This document shows, one piece after another, positions 8,132-16,579 of a stretch of DNA of 64,000 bases. The stretch is from Ramlibacter cellulosilyticus (lineage in GTDB: Bacteria > Pseudomonadota > Gammaproteobacteria > Burkholderiales > Burkholderiaceae_C): the NCBI RefSeq assembly GCF_014297465.1, contig NZ_JACORT010000007.1:248001-312000 (forward strand), written 5' to 3'. The notes beneath the pieces are model-generated. The model did not search any database and was not told the origin of the DNA. It saw only the letters and a program-made list of their open reading frames with translations. Both the position numbers and the translations under genes were made by a program. How positions within the stretch are numbered: the stretch's first letter is position 1; each line of letters starts with the position of its first letter.

Positions 8132-9477
8132 CGACGCCGGCGCGTTCGCTGCAGGCGCGCCTGCTCACGCTGGTGCTGGGCACCGCGCTCTGCGTATGGC
8201 TCGCGGCCGGGGTGCTCGCCTGGCGCGATGCGCGGCACGAACTCGACGAACTGCTCGACGGCCACCTGGCGCAGGCTGCCGCGCTGCTGGTCGCGCAGCA
8301 GGCGCACGGCGAGGACGACGAGCGCATCGACGCGCCTTCGCTGCACCGCTACGCGCCGCGCGTGAGCTTCCAGGTCTTCCACGAAGGCCGCCTGGCGCTG
8401 CGTTCCGCCAATGCGCCGGCCACGCCCCTCGTCACCGGCGGCCGCCGCTCCGTGCACGGTTTCTACACCGTGGACCTCGGTGGCGAGCGCTGGCGCGTCT
8501 TCGCCACGCGCGGCGCCGAGCAGGACGTGCAGGTCTTCGTCGGCGAGCGCGAGGCGTCCCGCGCTTCCATCCTGAAGGCGGTGCTGCGCAGCACCTTGTG
8601 GCCGGTCGCCATCGCCCTGCCGCTGCTGGCGCTCGCCGCCTGGGTGGCAGTGCGCGTGGGGCTGCGGCCCCTGCGTTCGGCCGGCAAGGCCCTGGGGGCA
8701 CGCGACCCGGGCGACCTGCAGGCCTTGCCGACCGAAGACGCGCCGCGCGAGGTGCGCGCGCTGCTGGAGCCGCTCAACGCGCTGTTCGCGCGCATCGCCA
8801 CCCTGCTGGAGCGGGAGCGCCGCTTCACCGGCGATGCCGCGCACGAACTGCGCACGCCCATCGCGGCGATCCGCGCGCAGGCGCAGGTCGCGCTCGCCGC
8901 GGCGGACGACGCCCAGCGGCGGCATGCGCTGCAGGCGACGCTCGCGGGATGCGACCGCGCGACGCGGCTCGTCGAGCAGCTGCTCACGCTGTCTCGGCTG
9001 GAAGCGGGAGCCGCGCCCGCCGCGCGCCGGGTGGACCTGGCAGAGGTCGTCCGCGGCGTGATCGCGGACCTGGCGCCGGCGAGCCTCGCGCGCGGGCAGT
9101 CGCTGGAACTCGAAGCGCCCGGCGCCGCATCGGTGCTGGGGGACGAAACGCTGCTGGCCGTGCTGGCCCGCAACGCAATCGACAACGCCATCCGCTACGG
9201 CCCGGACGGTGCGCGGATCCTCGTGCAGGTGTTCCCGCGCGCCGGCCAGGTGGAATTCACCGTGGACGACAGCGGCCCCGGGCTGCCGCCGGAACAGCTG
9301 CGGCGCCTGGGCGAGCGCTTCTTCCGCGGGGAAGGCACGGGGGCGAGCGGCAGCGGCCTGGGCTGGTCCATCCTCCAGCGCATCGCCGCAGCCCACGGCG
9401 GCAGCGTGCACGCGAGCCGGTCCGGGCGGCTCGGCGGGCTGGCGGTGCAGGCGCTGTTCCCGGCGGCGCGCGGGTAA
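8128..9477 (+). CDS. QseC-like sensor histidine kinase
   Basis: 449 residues; GTG start overlapping the regulator stop. Membrane helices at ~12-32 and ~157-177 enclose a periplasmic domain of about 120 residues. Phosphoacceptor H239 sits in a canonical box ([15 protein letters not shown]), followed by an N box ([12 protein letters not shown]), a G1 (DDSGPGLP) and a G2 ([10 protein letters not shown]). Co-transcribed with cytochromes, so its signal may be redox or membrane stress; this is inferred. Confidence 0.92.
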   Translation: MTTPARSLQARLLTLVLGTALCVWLAAGVLAWRDARHELDELLDGHLAQAAALLVAQQAHGEDDERIDAPSLHRYAPRVSFQVFHEGRLALRSANAPATPLVTGGRRSVHGFYTVDLGGERWRVFATRGAEQDVQVFVGEREASRASILKAVLRSTLWPVAIALPLLALAAWVAVRVGLRPLRSAGKALGARDPGDLQALPTEDAPREVRALLEPLNALFARIATLLERERRFTGDAAHELRTPIAAIRAQAQVALAAADDAQRRHALQATLAGCDRATRLVEQLLTLSRLEAGAAPAARRVDLAEVVRGVIADLAPASLARGQSLELEAPGAASVLGDETLLAVLARNAIDNAIRYGPDGARILVQVFPRAGQVEFTVDDSGPGLPPEQLRRLGERFFRGEGTGASGSGLGWSILQRIAAAHGGSVHASRSGRLGGLAVQALFPAARG

Positions 9478-9540
9478 GGGGCAGCCGTCGCCGCCCCTTC
9501 GCCGGAATGCGCCCGCCCCGGCCGCTCGGGACACTGGGGC

Positions 9541-9681
9541 ATGCGCATCCTCCTCATCGCGGTCCTGCTGGCCCTCGCCGGCTGCACCATCCCCTTCACG
9601 CCCGGCGACGCCAAGCCGGCCACGTACACCCCGTCGGATCCCGTCCGGGCCGCCAGCTCGCCGGGCCCGTCCCGGTATTGA
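9541..9681 (+). CDS. Small lipoprotein, 46 residues
   Basis: Short reading frame [15 protein letters not shown] followed by a proline/serine-rich tail ending PSRY. The hydrophobic leader and lipobox LALAGC (lipidated Cys15) are textbook features, and only about 31 residues would remain after processing. It lies between the kinase gene and ttcA and is too short for most gene finders. No function can be assigned; loss of the lipobox in relatives would argue against it being real. Confidence 0.55.
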   Translation: MRILLIAVLLALAGCTIPFTPGDAKPATYTPSDPVRAASSPGPSRY

Positions 9682-9725
9682 CCCAGCCCGGGCGTCTTCC
9701 GCCGCCGGGTGAGAAAATGCGGCGC

Positions 9726-10643
9726 ATGAGCGCCGTCTGGATCCCCCAAGAACCGTCCCCCGAGGCGGACCGCCGCATCGAGCGCGAGAACCACAAGCTC
9801 GAGAAGCGCCTGTGCCGGCTCATGGGCCAGGCCATAGTCGACTACAACATGATCGAGGCCGGCGACAAGGTCATGGTCTGCCTCTCGGGTGGCAAGGACA
9901 GCTATGCCTTGCTGGACATCCTGCTGAAGCTGCAGCGGCGCGCGCCGGTGCACTTCGACATCGTGGCGGTCAACCTGGACCAGAAGCAGCCCGGCTTCCC
10001 CGAGCACATCCTCCCCGGATACCTGAAGTCCCTCGGCGTCCCCTTCCACATCGAGGAGCAGGACACCTACTCCATCGTCAAGGACAAGATCCCCGAGGGC
10101 AAGACGATGTGCAGCCTGTGCAGCCGGCTGCGCCGCGGCATCCTGTACCGGGTGGCGGACGAACTGGGCGCGACCAAGATCGCCCTGGGCCACCACCGCG
10201 ACGACATGCTGCAGACGCTCTTCCTGAACATGTTCTTCGGCGGCAAGCTCAAGGGCATGCCGCCGAAGCTGGTGTCCGACGACGGCAGGCACATGGTGAT
10301 CCGGCCCCTGGCCTACGTGGACGAGAAGGACCTGGTGCGCTGGGCCGAGGTGCAGGCCTTCCCCATCATCCCGTGCACGCTGTGCGGCAGCCAGGAGAAC
10401 CTGCAGCGCAAGCAGGTCGGCGCCATGCTGAAGGAATGGGACAAGCGCTTCCCCGGCCGCCTGGACAACATGCTCCACGCGTTACAGAACGTGGTGCCGT
10501 CCCACCTGGCGGACGCATCCCTGTACGATTTCAAGGGCCTGGTCGCCCATGGCGAGGCCGACCCGGAGGGGGACCGTGCCTTCGACCACGAAGACTTCCC
10601 CGCCCCGGCCGCCCTGCCCGCGCTCCAGGTCATCAAGCTCTGA
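9726..10643 (+). CDS. ttcA: tRNA 2-thiocytidine(32) synthetase TtcA
   Basis: 305 residues, cytoplasmic. The PP-loop ATP-binding motif SGGKDS (54-59) and the cysteine pairs C129/C132 (CSLC) and C217/C220 (CTLC) match TtcA, which uses a [4Fe-4S] cluster to thiolate cytidine 32 of some tRNAs. The PP-loop and the family signature GHHRDD are intact. An in-frame ATG nine bases upstream (9717) is an alternative start. No operon partner is apparent. Confidence 0.95.
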   Translation: MSAVWIPQEPSPEADRRIERENHKLEKRLCRLMGQAIVDYNMIEAGDKVMVCLSGGKDSYALLDILLKLQRRAPVHFDIVAVNLDQKQPGFPEHILPGYLKSLGVPFHIEEQDTYSIVKDKIPEGKTMCSLCSRLRRGILYRVADELGATKIALGHHRDDMLQTLFLNMFFGGKLKGMPPKLVSDDGRHMVIRPLAYVDEKDLVRWAEVQAFPIIPCTLCGSQENLQRKQVGAMLKEWDKRFPGRLDNMLHALQNVVPSHLADASLYDFKGLVAHGEADPEGDRAFDHEDFPAPAALPALQVIKL

Positions 10644-10671
10644 GGCGCCGCGCCTCGCCATGGGAGGCCGC

Positions 10672-11274
10672 ATGCTGCGTACGATGAAGTTCCTGGTCGC
10701 CGCCGCGGCCGCCGTGCTCCTGTTCACCGGGTGCGCGAACACCTACCTGCTGGACAACCAGGTCCAGTCCTTCTCGCAGCTGCCGGCCCTGCCGGCGCAG
10801 CCGACCTTCCGCTACGAGCGCTCGCTCGCGCAGCAGGCGGACCCAACGCAGCCCGGGCTGGAGGCCCTGGCCGACGCCGCGCTGTTCCGCGCGGGCCTGC
10901 GCCGCGACGACACCGCGCCGCAGTTCAGCGTGCAGGTGAGCGCCCGCACCGAGCAGGTGCTGTCCCCCTATGCCGACCCGTACTGGGGCTGGCCCGGCGG
11001 CTGGAGCATCGGCATCGGCGGGCACCACGGCGCCATCGGCTTCGGCGGCCCCTGGCCGCGGGCGGACTCCTACTGGTTCCGCCGGGAGGTGGGCGTCATC
11101 ATCCGCGAGCTGTCGTCCAACCGCGTCGTCTACGAGACCCATGCGCTCAGCGACGGGCCGGTCCTGGACAACCGGGTGGTGCTGCCCGCCATGTTCGACG
11201 CGGCGATGCAGGGCTTCCCCCACCCGCCGCCCGGACCGCGCCGCGTCGCCATCCAGCTCGGGGCCAATTCGTAA
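10672..11274 (+). CDS. DUF4136-type outer-membrane lipoprotein
   Basis: 200 residues. Lipoprotein signal with lipobox LLFTGC (Cys21), then a globular domain with a glycine/tryptophan-rich stretch (DPYWGWPGGWSIGIGG). It resembles the DUF4136 family of envelope lipoproteins of unknown role. The start at 10672 is favoured by GGAGG at 10663-10667; ATG at 10684 is the alternative. It begins 28 bases after ttcA and may be co-transcribed. Confidence 0.78.
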   Translation: MLRTMKFLVAAAAAVLLFTGCANTYLLDNQVQSFSQLPALPAQPTFRYERSLAQQADPTQPGLEALADAALFRAGLRRDDTAPQFSVQVSARTEQVLSPYADPYWGWPGGWSIGIGGHHGAIGFGGPWPRADSYWFRREVGVIIRELSSNRVVYETHALSDGPVLDNRVVLPAMFDAAMQGFPHPPPGPRRVAIQLGANS

Positions 11275-11328
11275 CACGTCCATCCGGCCGGGTTGGTTTC
11301 CGCGGCGCCCTCCCTACAATGCAACGCC

Positions 11329-11973
11329 ATGGAAGCCACTCGCATCATTGCCGTGCGGCATGGCGAGACGGCCTGGAACGTGGACTCGCGCATCCAGGGC
11401 CAGCTCGACATCCAGCTGAACGACACCGGGCGGTGGCAAGCGCGCCGCGTGGGCCATGCCCTCGCCGCCGAACCGCTCAGCGCCGTGTATTCCAGCGACC
11501 TCGGTCGCGCCCATGAAACCGCCCGCGCCATCGCGGACGCCTCCGGCGTGCCGGTGGTGGCCCATCCCGGCCTGCGCGAGCGCCGCTTCGGCATGTTCGA
11601 AGGCAAGACCTTCGACGAGATCCAGCAGAACTGGCCGGAAGACGCGCTGAACTGGAAGAAGCGCATCCCCGAGTGGCAACCGCCGCAGGGCGGCGAGTCG
11701 CTGCTGCAGCTGCGCGAGCGCGTCACGCGCACGGTGAGCGACCTCGCCGCCCGCCATTGCGGCGAACAGATCGCCGTGGTGGCCCACGGGGGCGTGCTCG
11801 ACGCCCTCTACCGCATCGCCACGGGCCAGGAAGTGAACTCGCCGCGCACGTGGCAACTGCCCAACGGGGCGATCAACCGGTTGCTGTGGACGCCCCAGGG
11901 CTTCACGCTCGTGGGCTGGTCGGACACCCAGCACCTGGACCATGCATCCTTCGACGAAAACACCTCTTTCTGA
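11329..11973 (+). CDS. Histidine phosphatase (phosphoglycerate-mutase superfamily)
   Basis: 214 residues. The catalytic RHG motif (VRHGETAWN, His10), second-site arginine and glutamate (SSDLGRAHETA; LRERRFGMFEG) and the C-terminal histidine (VVAHGGVLDAL) are all present, so it should be an active phosphatase. Members include GpmB/CobC-like phosphatases with varied substrates; no cobalamin or glycolysis gene is adjacent. The downstream PLP-enzyme gene overlaps its last 32 bases. Confidence 0.88.
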   Translation: MEATRIIAVRHGETAWNVDSRIQGQLDIQLNDTGRWQARRVGHALAAEPLSAVYSSDLGRAHETARAIADASGVPVVAHPGLRERRFGMFEGKTFDEIQQNWPEDALNWKKRIPEWQPPQGGESLLQLRERVTRTVSDLAARHCGEQIAVVAHGGVLDALYRIATGQEVNSPRTWQLPNGAINRLLWTPQGFTLVGWSDTQHLDHASFDENTSF

Positions 11974-13135
11974 GGACCTCAAGCGGCTGGTCGGCCAGCC
12001 CGTCTCCGCCATCGATACCCCCGCGCTCGTCGTCGACCTCGACGCGATGCAGCGCAACCTGAGCCGCATGGCGGAGTTCGCGCGCAAGCACGACATCCGC
12101 TGGCGCCCGCACGCCAAGATGCACAAGAGCGCGGCCATCGCGCGGCTGCAGATGCAGGCCGGCGCGGTCGGCGTGTGCGTGCAGAAGACGAGCGAAGCCG
12201 AGGCCATGGTCGCCGGCGGCGTCTACAACGTCTACATCAGCAACGAGGTGATCGCGCCCGCCAAGCTCGCGCGCGTCGCCGACCTCGCGCACCAGGTCGC
12301 GGCCGAACGCGGCCAGCTCGCGATCGCCGTCGACAGCGTGGAAGGCGTGCGCCGCCTCGCGCACGAGATGAACGAGCGCCGCCGCGGCGGGCAGCCCGCG
12401 ATCATCGACGTCTTCGTGGAGCTCGACGTGGGCCAGGGCCGCTGCGGCGTCACGCCGGGGCAGTCCGCGGTGGACCTCGCGCTGGAAGTGCGCAAGCACC
12501 CGCCCCTGCGCTTCGCCGGCCTGCAGGCCTACCACGGCAAGGCGCAGCACCTGCGCACGCCGCGCGAGCGGCGCGAAGCGATCGCGGTGGTGGCGCGCGA
12601 CGTGCGCTTCACGAAGAAGCTGATCGAGGATGAAGGCGTGACGGTCGGCCTCGTCACGGGCGCCGGGACCGGCAGCATGTTGTACGAGACGGCGAGCGGC
12701 GTGTACGGCGAGCTGCAGGCCGGGTCCTTCCTGTTCATGGATGCGGACTACGCGGCCAACGAGCGCGACCCCGCGCAGCCCGCGTTCGAACACGCGCTGT
12801 TCGTGAAGTCGCAGGTCATGAGCTCCGGGCTGCTGCATGCCGTGTGCGACGCGGGCCACAAGAGCCACGCGATCGATTCCGGCCTGCCCCGGGTGCTCAC
12901 GCTGGATCCCACCGGCGAACTGGAATTCGCCAACGGCGGCGACGAGCACGGCATCCTGAAGCCGGCCAACGGCAACAAGCGCGTGCCGCACCTGGACGAG
13001 ACCATCTGGCTGATCCCCGGCCACTGCGATCCGACCGTGAATCTCCACAACCAGATGATCGGCGTGGTGGGCGGGCTGGTGAACGGGCGCGTGGACAAGA
13101 TCATCCGGGTGGATGCCCGTGGCGCCCTGAGCTGA
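11942..13135 (+). CDS. DSD1-family PLP-dependent enzyme (D-threonine aldolase/D-serine dehydratase-like)
   Basis: 397 residues. The N-terminal alanine-racemase-fold barrel has the PLP lysine in RPHAKMHK (K59). The C-terminal domain has the HxC metal-binding pair expected of the family (IPGHCDPTVN). Such enzymes act on D-threonine, D-serine or 3-hydroxyaspartate; the exact substrate is not predictable. It overlaps the phosphatase gene by 32 bases and is followed 19 bases later by the hydroxylase-YhhN fusion. Confidence 0.85.
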   Translation: MHPSTKTPLSEDLKRLVGQPVSAIDTPALVVDLDAMQRNLSRMAEFARKHDIRWRPHAKMHKSAAIARLQMQAGAVGVCVQKTSEAEAMVAGGVYNVYISNEVIAPAKLARVADLAHQVAAERGQLAIAVDSVEGVRRLAHEMNERRRGGQPAIIDVFVELDVGQGRCGVTPGQSAVDLALEVRKHPPLRFAGLQAYHGKAQHLRTPRERREAIAVVARDVRFTKKLIEDEGVTVGLVTGAGTGSMLYETASGVYGELQAGSFLFMDADYAANERDPAQPAFEHALFVKSQVMSSGLLHAVCDAGHKSHAIDSGLPRVLTLDPTGELEFANGGDEHGILKPANGNKRVPHLDETIWLIPGHCDPTVNLHNQMIGVVGGLVNGRVDKIIRVDARGALS

Positions 13136-13154
13136 CCTGCACCAGAATGGGGGC

Positions 13155-14951
13155 ATGGACTTGTCCCCCACGCAGGTCATCGTCCTCGCGACACCCGTCT
13201 TCTTCCTGCTGATCGGCCTGGAGTTCGCCTGGGGCCTCTGGCGCGGGAAGAACACCTATCGCCTGAACGATGCGATCAACAGCATCTCGCTCGGCACGCT
13301 GAGCGAGATCAGCAAGGTGCTCACGCGGCTGCTGCGCGTCGGCATCTACACCGCGGTGTTCTCCTGGGTCTCGGTGTGGCACAACGAGGCCTTCTGGACC
13401 TCCATCCCGGGCTGGATCCTCGCGCTGCTGTTCTACGACTTCTGCTACTACTGGCTGCACCGCGCGGGCCACGAAGTGGCGGTGTTCTGGGCGGCGCACG
13501 TGGTGCACCACCAGAGCCAGGACTACAACCTCTCCACCGCGCTGCGCCAGACCAGCTCCGGCGCGTTGCTCGGTTGGGTGTTCTACCTGCCGATGGCGAT
13601 GGCGGGCGTGCCGCCGGCGGTGTTCGCGGTGGTGGCGCTCATCGACCTTCTGTACCAGTTCTGGGTGCACACGGAGCACGTGCCCAAGCTGGGCTGGTTC
13701 GACCGCTGGTTCGTCTCTCCGTCCAACCACCGCGTGCACCACGCGGTGAACGACGAGTACCTCGATCGCAACTACGGCGGCATCCTGGTCGTGTGGGACC
13801 GCCTCTTCGGCAGCTTTCGCGAAGAGGACGCGAAGTGCGTGTACGGCACGCGCGCGCCGCTGGAAAGCTGGGACCCGCTGTGGTCCAACTTCGAGGTGTA
13901 CTGGGCGCTTGCCAGGGACAGCTGGCACGCGCGCTCCTGGGGCGACAAGCTGCGCGTGTGGTTCAAGCCGCCGGGCTGGCGTCCGGCGGACGTGGCGGAG
14001 CGCTTCCCGCGCACGCCTTTCGCGATGGAGCGCGTCACGCGCTACCACCCGCCCATGACGCGCGCGGTGGCATGGTTCGCGGCGATCCAGTTCGGGCTGC
14101 TGCTGCAGGGCGCGACGCTGTTCCTGTGGCGCGCCGACCAGATGGCGCTGTCGCAGTCCGTGGTGTGGCTCGTGGCTCTCGGGGCGGCCTTGTGGGCCGT
14201 GGGTGCGGTGATGCAGGGCCGCCTCGGCATGCTGGAAGTGCTGCTGGTCGAGGCCGCGGCGCTGGCGACGGCGACGGCCGCCGACGGCATGATCGAGCTG
14301 CACCGCGTGTTCAAGCCGCTGGCGATGGTGCTGGCCATCGCGCTGGTCGCGAGCCGGCCGGGGTGGATGCGCCAGGACCGCGCCTTCGACCTGAAGCTCC
14401 TCGCGGCGCTGCTGCTGTGCCTGGCGGGCGACGTGTTCCTGATGCTGCCCGGACCGTTCATTCCGGGACTGGTGAGCTTCCTGTGCGCGCACCTGTGCTA
14501 CCTGGCCTTGTTCCGGCAGGGCCAGCCGTGGTTCGCGAGCCGGCGCGCCCTCGCGGGGACGTTGGCAGCGGCCGTCGTGATGTACGCGATCCTGTTCCCG
14601 CACCTCGGGCCGGTGCTGCAGGTGGCCGTAGCGGCGTACGCGCTGGTGATCGCCCTGATGGCGGCGCAGGCGATCGGCCGCGCCACGGTGCTGCGCGATC
14701 CCGCGGCGATGGGCGTCGCGGTGGGCGCGGTGTTCTTCATGCTCAGCGACGCGCTGCTGGCGATCAACCGCTTCGCGCAGCCGCTGCCGATGGCGCAGTT
14801 CCTGGTGCTGGCGACCTATTACGTGGCGCAGGTGCTGATCGTGCGGAACGTGCGGGGGGTGGGGGCGGAGCGCTGGGGTGAGCTTCGCTCAACCCAGCCT
14901 ACGAGTGCGGCGAGTGCGGCGAATGCGGCGAATGCGAGGGTGACCCCGTAG
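13155..14951 (+). CDS. Fatty-acid-hydroxylase-superfamily domain fused to YhhN/TMEM86 (lysoplasmalogenase-like) domain
   Basis: 598 residues, polytopic membrane protein. Residues ~1-290 carry the diiron histidine clusters HRAGH (102-106), HVVHH (115-119), HTEH (172-175) and NHRVHH (191-196), in the arrangement of sterol-desaturase/alkylglycerol-monooxygenase-like hydroxylases. Residues ~305-580 are a second multi-helix domain with YhhN/TMEM86 hallmarks: HRVFKPL (383-389), GDVFLML (425-431), FLCAHLCYLALF (442-453) and a late MLSDALLAINRF. The first activity would hydroxylate an alkyl chain, perhaps opening an ether lipid; YhhN proteins cleave lysoplasmalogen. Residues 573-583 are encoded by an intergenic palindromic repeat, so the C-terminal tail looks acquired. 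Confidence 0.85.
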   Translation: MDLSPTQVIVLATPVFFLLIGLEFAWGLWRGKNTYRLNDAINSISLGTLSEISKVLTRLLRVGIYTAVFSWVSVWHNEAFWTSIPGWILALLFYDFCYYWLHRAGHEVAVFWAAHVVHHQSQDYNLSTALRQTSSGALLGWVFYLPMAMAGVPPAVFAVVALIDLLYQFWVHTEHVPKLGWFDRWFVSPSNHRVHHAVNDEYLDRNYGGILVVWDRLFGSFREEDAKCVYGTRAPLESWDPLWSNFEVYWALARDSWHARSWGDKLRVWFKPPGWRPADVAERFPRTPFAMERVTRYHPPMTRAVAWFAAIQFGLLLQGATLFLWRADQMALSQSVVWLVALGAALWAVGAVMQGRLGMLEVLLVEAAALATATAADGMIELHRVFKPLAMVLAIALVASRPGWMRQDRAFDLKLLAALLLCLAGDVFLMLPGPFIPGLVSFLCAHLCYLALFRQGQPWFASRRALAGTLAAAVVMYAILFPHLGPVLQVAVAAYALVIALMAAQAIGRATVLRDPAAMGVAVGAVFFMLSDALLAINRFAQPLPMAQFLVLATYYVAQVLIVRNVRGVGAERWGELRSTQPTSAASAANAANARVTP

Positions 14952-14979
14952 GCTGGGTTTCGCGCCAGCGAACCCCAGC
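14872..14979. repeat. REP-type palindromic repeat, inverted pair (BIME 1)
   Basis: Unit on the minus strand at 14872-14903 and on the plus strand at 14947-14979, separated by a GCG-rich near-tandem stretch. Each unit starts with GTAG, followed by an imperfect hairpin (GCTGGGTT...AACCCAGC type). The first copy lies inside the 3' end of the hydroxylase-YhhN gene and is translated. Confidence 0.85.
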
Positions 14980-15081
14980 AGCACCACACCCCCTGGCCCA
15001 GCCATACCGTAGGACCCACCGCACGCACACGAGCGCACCGGCCCGATGGCGCGCGACCCCACGTGATAGCACAGTGGCCGG

Positions 15082-16524
15082 ATGCACATCGGACAACAAG
15101 AATGGCGGCAATTGCAGTCCATGCCGGGAGCGGAGGAAGCGGCGGGACCCGCTTCCTTCCACAAGGAGCTGTACCACCGACTCGCCGATCGCGAGCCTGA
15201 CGAAGGCACGCGGCGCGAGGCCGCCGACTTCCTGCGCGCCAAGCTGCTGGACGTCGCGTCCGAGCCCGGCGACCTGCCGGATGCCCCCGAAGGCCTCGTC
15301 GCCTGGATGGAGCAGAACACGCGCGACGTGCACGCGCGATACGCCGCCTACCTGCAAGAGCGCAAGGCCGGCGCGCCGCGCCGCTACTTCTTCAACCGCG
15401 CCCACGCGCTCTACGTCCTGCGCTCCGTCGCACCCACCAAGCTCGTCGACGGCGCGTGGCTGTACGGCCTGCTGCCGCACTGGCAAAGCCCGCGCCTGGG
15501 CGACCTGGTCCGCACCTACGTGGAGGAACTCGGCGAAGGCGCCGTGGACAAGAACCACGTCGTGCTCTATCGCAACCTGCTGGCGCGCTACGCGCTGGAC
15601 CCGCTCGACGACCTCGACGACGCGCTGTACGAACAGGGCCTCATCCAGCTGGCGCTCGCGTGGAATGCCGAGGCCTTCCTGCCGGAGGTGGTCGGCTTCA
15701 ACCTCGGCTACGAGCAGCTGCCGCTGCACCTGCTGATCACCTCGTACGAATTGAACGAGCTGGGGCTCGATCCCTATTACTTCACGCTGCACGTCACCGT
15801 CGACAACGGCGACACCGGGCACGCGCGCCGCGCCTGCCAGGCCGTGCTGGACATGCTGCCGCGCCTGGACGATGGCGGCGCATTCTGGCAGCGCGTACGT
15901 GCCGGGGCGAAGCTCTCGTGCGCGGGGCTGGGCACGACCGACGTCATCGCGAGCTTCGACGGCGAGCGCGAGGCGCTGCGCATCCTCGCGCGCAAGGCGA
16001 CGGCCGGCCACGGCGCGCATTCCGAATACTGCCGCGTCGCGGGCCGCAGCATCAACGACTGGCTCGGCACGCCGCAGGACATGCCCGGTTTCGTCGCGGC
16101 GCTGGAGCAGGCGGGCTGGATCCGCTTCGGCGAGCCGGCGGAGAACAGCCGCTTCTGGAGCCTGCTGCAAGGCCCGCGCGCCGAGATGTTCGGCGTGTTC
16201 TCCACCTACGAGCTGCAGGTGCTGCACGACTGGATGCGCGGCCCGGCGAGTGCCGACGGGCGCCCGTTCACGGAGACCGCGCCGGCGGGCGACAAGCCGA
16301 AGCGGCGCGCCACCTTCCGCGCGCTGGCGCGCAACGGTGCCGGCCTGGCCGCGCCGGCCGATGACGCGCTCGACCCCGACCTGATGCTGCTGCGCGAGCA
16401 GATGCGCACGGCGGACGACGAGCAGCGCACGGCCTTGCTGGTGCGGGCCATGTCGCCCGCGCAGCACTGGACGCCGGCGGGGCTGGAGGCGACGCGGGTG
16501 TTCTGGGGGGCGCTGGCGGGGTAA
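15082..16524 (+). CDS. Iron-containing redox enzyme, haem-oxygenase-like diiron oxidase fold (large form)
   Basis: 480 residues, no signal peptide. The central helical region fits the haem-oxygenase-like diiron oxidase (HDO) pattern: E152-x6-H159 (ELGEGAVDKNH), an acidic helix with E202 and E211 (PEVVGFNLGYE), and H237/D241/D244-x2-H247 (LHVTVDNGDTGH). HDOs oxidise N- or C-substrates in small-molecule pathways, but no biosynthetic cluster surrounds this gene. The extra ~230 residues at the C-terminus are not recognised. It stands alone between a repeat pair and the rhomboid gene. Confidence 0.7.
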   Translation: MHIGQQEWRQLQSMPGAEEAAGPASFHKELYHRLADREPDEGTRREAADFLRAKLLDVASEPGDLPDAPEGLVAWMEQNTRDVHARYAAYLQERKAGAPRRYFFNRAHALYVLRSVAPTKLVDGAWLYGLLPHWQSPRLGDLVRTYVEELGEGAVDKNHVVLYRNLLARYALDPLDDLDDALYEQGLIQLALAWNAEAFLPEVVGFNLGYEQLPLHLLITSYELNELGLDPYYFTLHVTVDNGDTGHARRACQAVLDMLPRLDDGGAFWQRVRAGAKLSCAGLGTTDVIASFDGEREALRILARKATAGHGAHSEYCRVAGRSINDWLGTPQDMPGFVAALEQAGWIRFGEPAENSRFWSLLQGPRAEMFGVFSTYELQVLHDWMRGPASADGRPFTETAPAGDKPKRRATFRALARNGAGLAAPADDALDPDLMLLREQMRTADDEQRTALLVRAMSPAQHWTPAGLEATRVFWGALAG

Positions 16525-16579
16525 GCGCCCACCGGTGGGGTTCGCTGCCGCTCACCTTCCGCGGCTTCGCCGCGCCACC

